In this document: positions 63,785-64,000 of the stretch, in pieces | Numbering within the stretch: position 1 is the first letter of the stretch | Layout: the number at the start of each line of letters is the position of its first letter | Source: Chrysomallon squamiferum | Taxonomy: Eukaryota > Mollusca > Gastropoda > Neomphalida > Peltospiridae | Length of the DNA: 64,000 bases | NCBI GenBank assembly: GCA_012295275.1 | Contig: CM022666.1 | Span: forward strand, 1,897,116-1,961,115 | Direction of reading: 5' to 3' | Position numbers and translations under genes: made by a program | Notes under the pieces: model-generated | What the model saw: the letters and a program-made list of their open reading frames with translations, nothing else | Database searches by the model: none | Told to the model about the DNA's origin: nothing

Positions 63785-63850
63785 ACGCGCGTGTCGATTT
63801 CTCGCGCCAAACACCCGATTCCGCCGTCTGCGCGCGATAGAGGCGTTTCC
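63785..63850. promoter_or_regulatory. CpG-rich stretch with E2F-like site
   Basis: ACGCGCGTGT, TTTCTCGCGCCAAA (63798-63811) and CTGCGCGCGATAG stand out against AT-rich surroundings. TTTSGCGCC is the E2F core. This may be a promoter of a gene extending past the window edge. Confidence 0.35.
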
Positions 63851-64000
63851 TGAATTGGCGAGTTTATCACGACGTTCTTCATGCGAATAAACAAACTGAA
63901 ACGAGATAGCGAGCTTATTGATTTATCAAGAAATAAAAAAATATATATTTTTATTTTTATTTTATTATTATTATTTTTTTTTTCTTCTAGTTTTTGTTCT

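Larger units (their letters stand above)
57703..64000. other. Right flank: microsatellites and regulatory-like sites, no exon supported
   Basis: If the plus-strand exon at 57566 is real, this is its first intron. It holds many microsatellites (TTTA, ACT, TA/TATC, CTT-ATT-ATC, GT), paired CRE palindromes (59310-59345), a CRE-rich stretch (62875-62982) and a CpG-richer right end (63760-63860). Long reading frames here come from repeat tracts. Confidence 0.65.

Overview
This window looks like AT-rich, intron-rich animal nuclear DNA. It has very long introns, hundreds of short A/T runs and many microsatellites (AAT, CA, CT, GAA, ACT, AAAT). The repeat style and the single ancestral-type kinase gene suggest a lophotrochozoan such as a mollusc. 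That placement is a low-confidence inference. There are no operons, phage genes, CRISPR arrays or intact transposon genes.

One gene can be reconstructed with confidence. It lies on the minus strand from 53973 down to 29762 and encodes the N-terminal 576 residues of a Ste20-group germinal-centre kinase of the misshapen family (Drosophila msn, C. elegans mig-15, vertebrate MAP4K4/TNIK/MINK1). I placed 19 coding exons by consensus splice sites, continuous reading frame (the pieces sum to 1728 nt, exactly 576 codons) and family similarity. Exons 1-13 encode the whole kinase domain (residues about 25-289, all catalytic motifs intact). Exons 14-19 encode an acidic stretch, a Gln/His/Pro-rich linker and the acidic intermediate region. 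The C-terminal CNH domain is not in the window. Its exons must lie beyond position 1, after an intron of at least 29.7 kb.

Layout: 1-29761 is the long intron after exon 19, with microsatellites, a dispersed repeat pair, possible SINE remnants and several less AT-rich islands with homeodomain-type or RFX-type sites. 29762-37321 holds exons 19 to 11. 37896-44915 holds exons 10 to 3. 44916-52915 is an 8-kb intron, followed by exon 2, a 935-bp intron and exon 1 (ATG at 53973). 53974-54230 is the probable promoter and 5' UTR, with a ZNF143/SBS-like motif, and a long CT/GA tract lies further upstream. Around 57250-57710 is a less AT-rich, CpG-containing block. It carries a possible alternative first exon of the kinase on the minus strand and, divergently, a possible first coding exon of an unrecognised plus-strand gene. 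57703-64000 is mostly microsatellites with several CRE-type palindromes and an E2F-like site near the right edge.

The most unusual structure is at 33381-33905. The 3' splice site of exon 17 and the first 27 nt of that exon are tandemly repeated 12 times, on a 43-47 bp period. Each unit contains a branch-point-like CTCAY, a T-rich tract, a CAG acceptor and the codons DLERLAAHL, so each is a self-contained acceptor module. Independently, a 147-bp tandem duplication at 36141-36434 copies the 5' splice site of exon 13. The gene therefore carries duplicated decoy acceptors and a duplicated decoy donor, each with a predictable effect on the protein.
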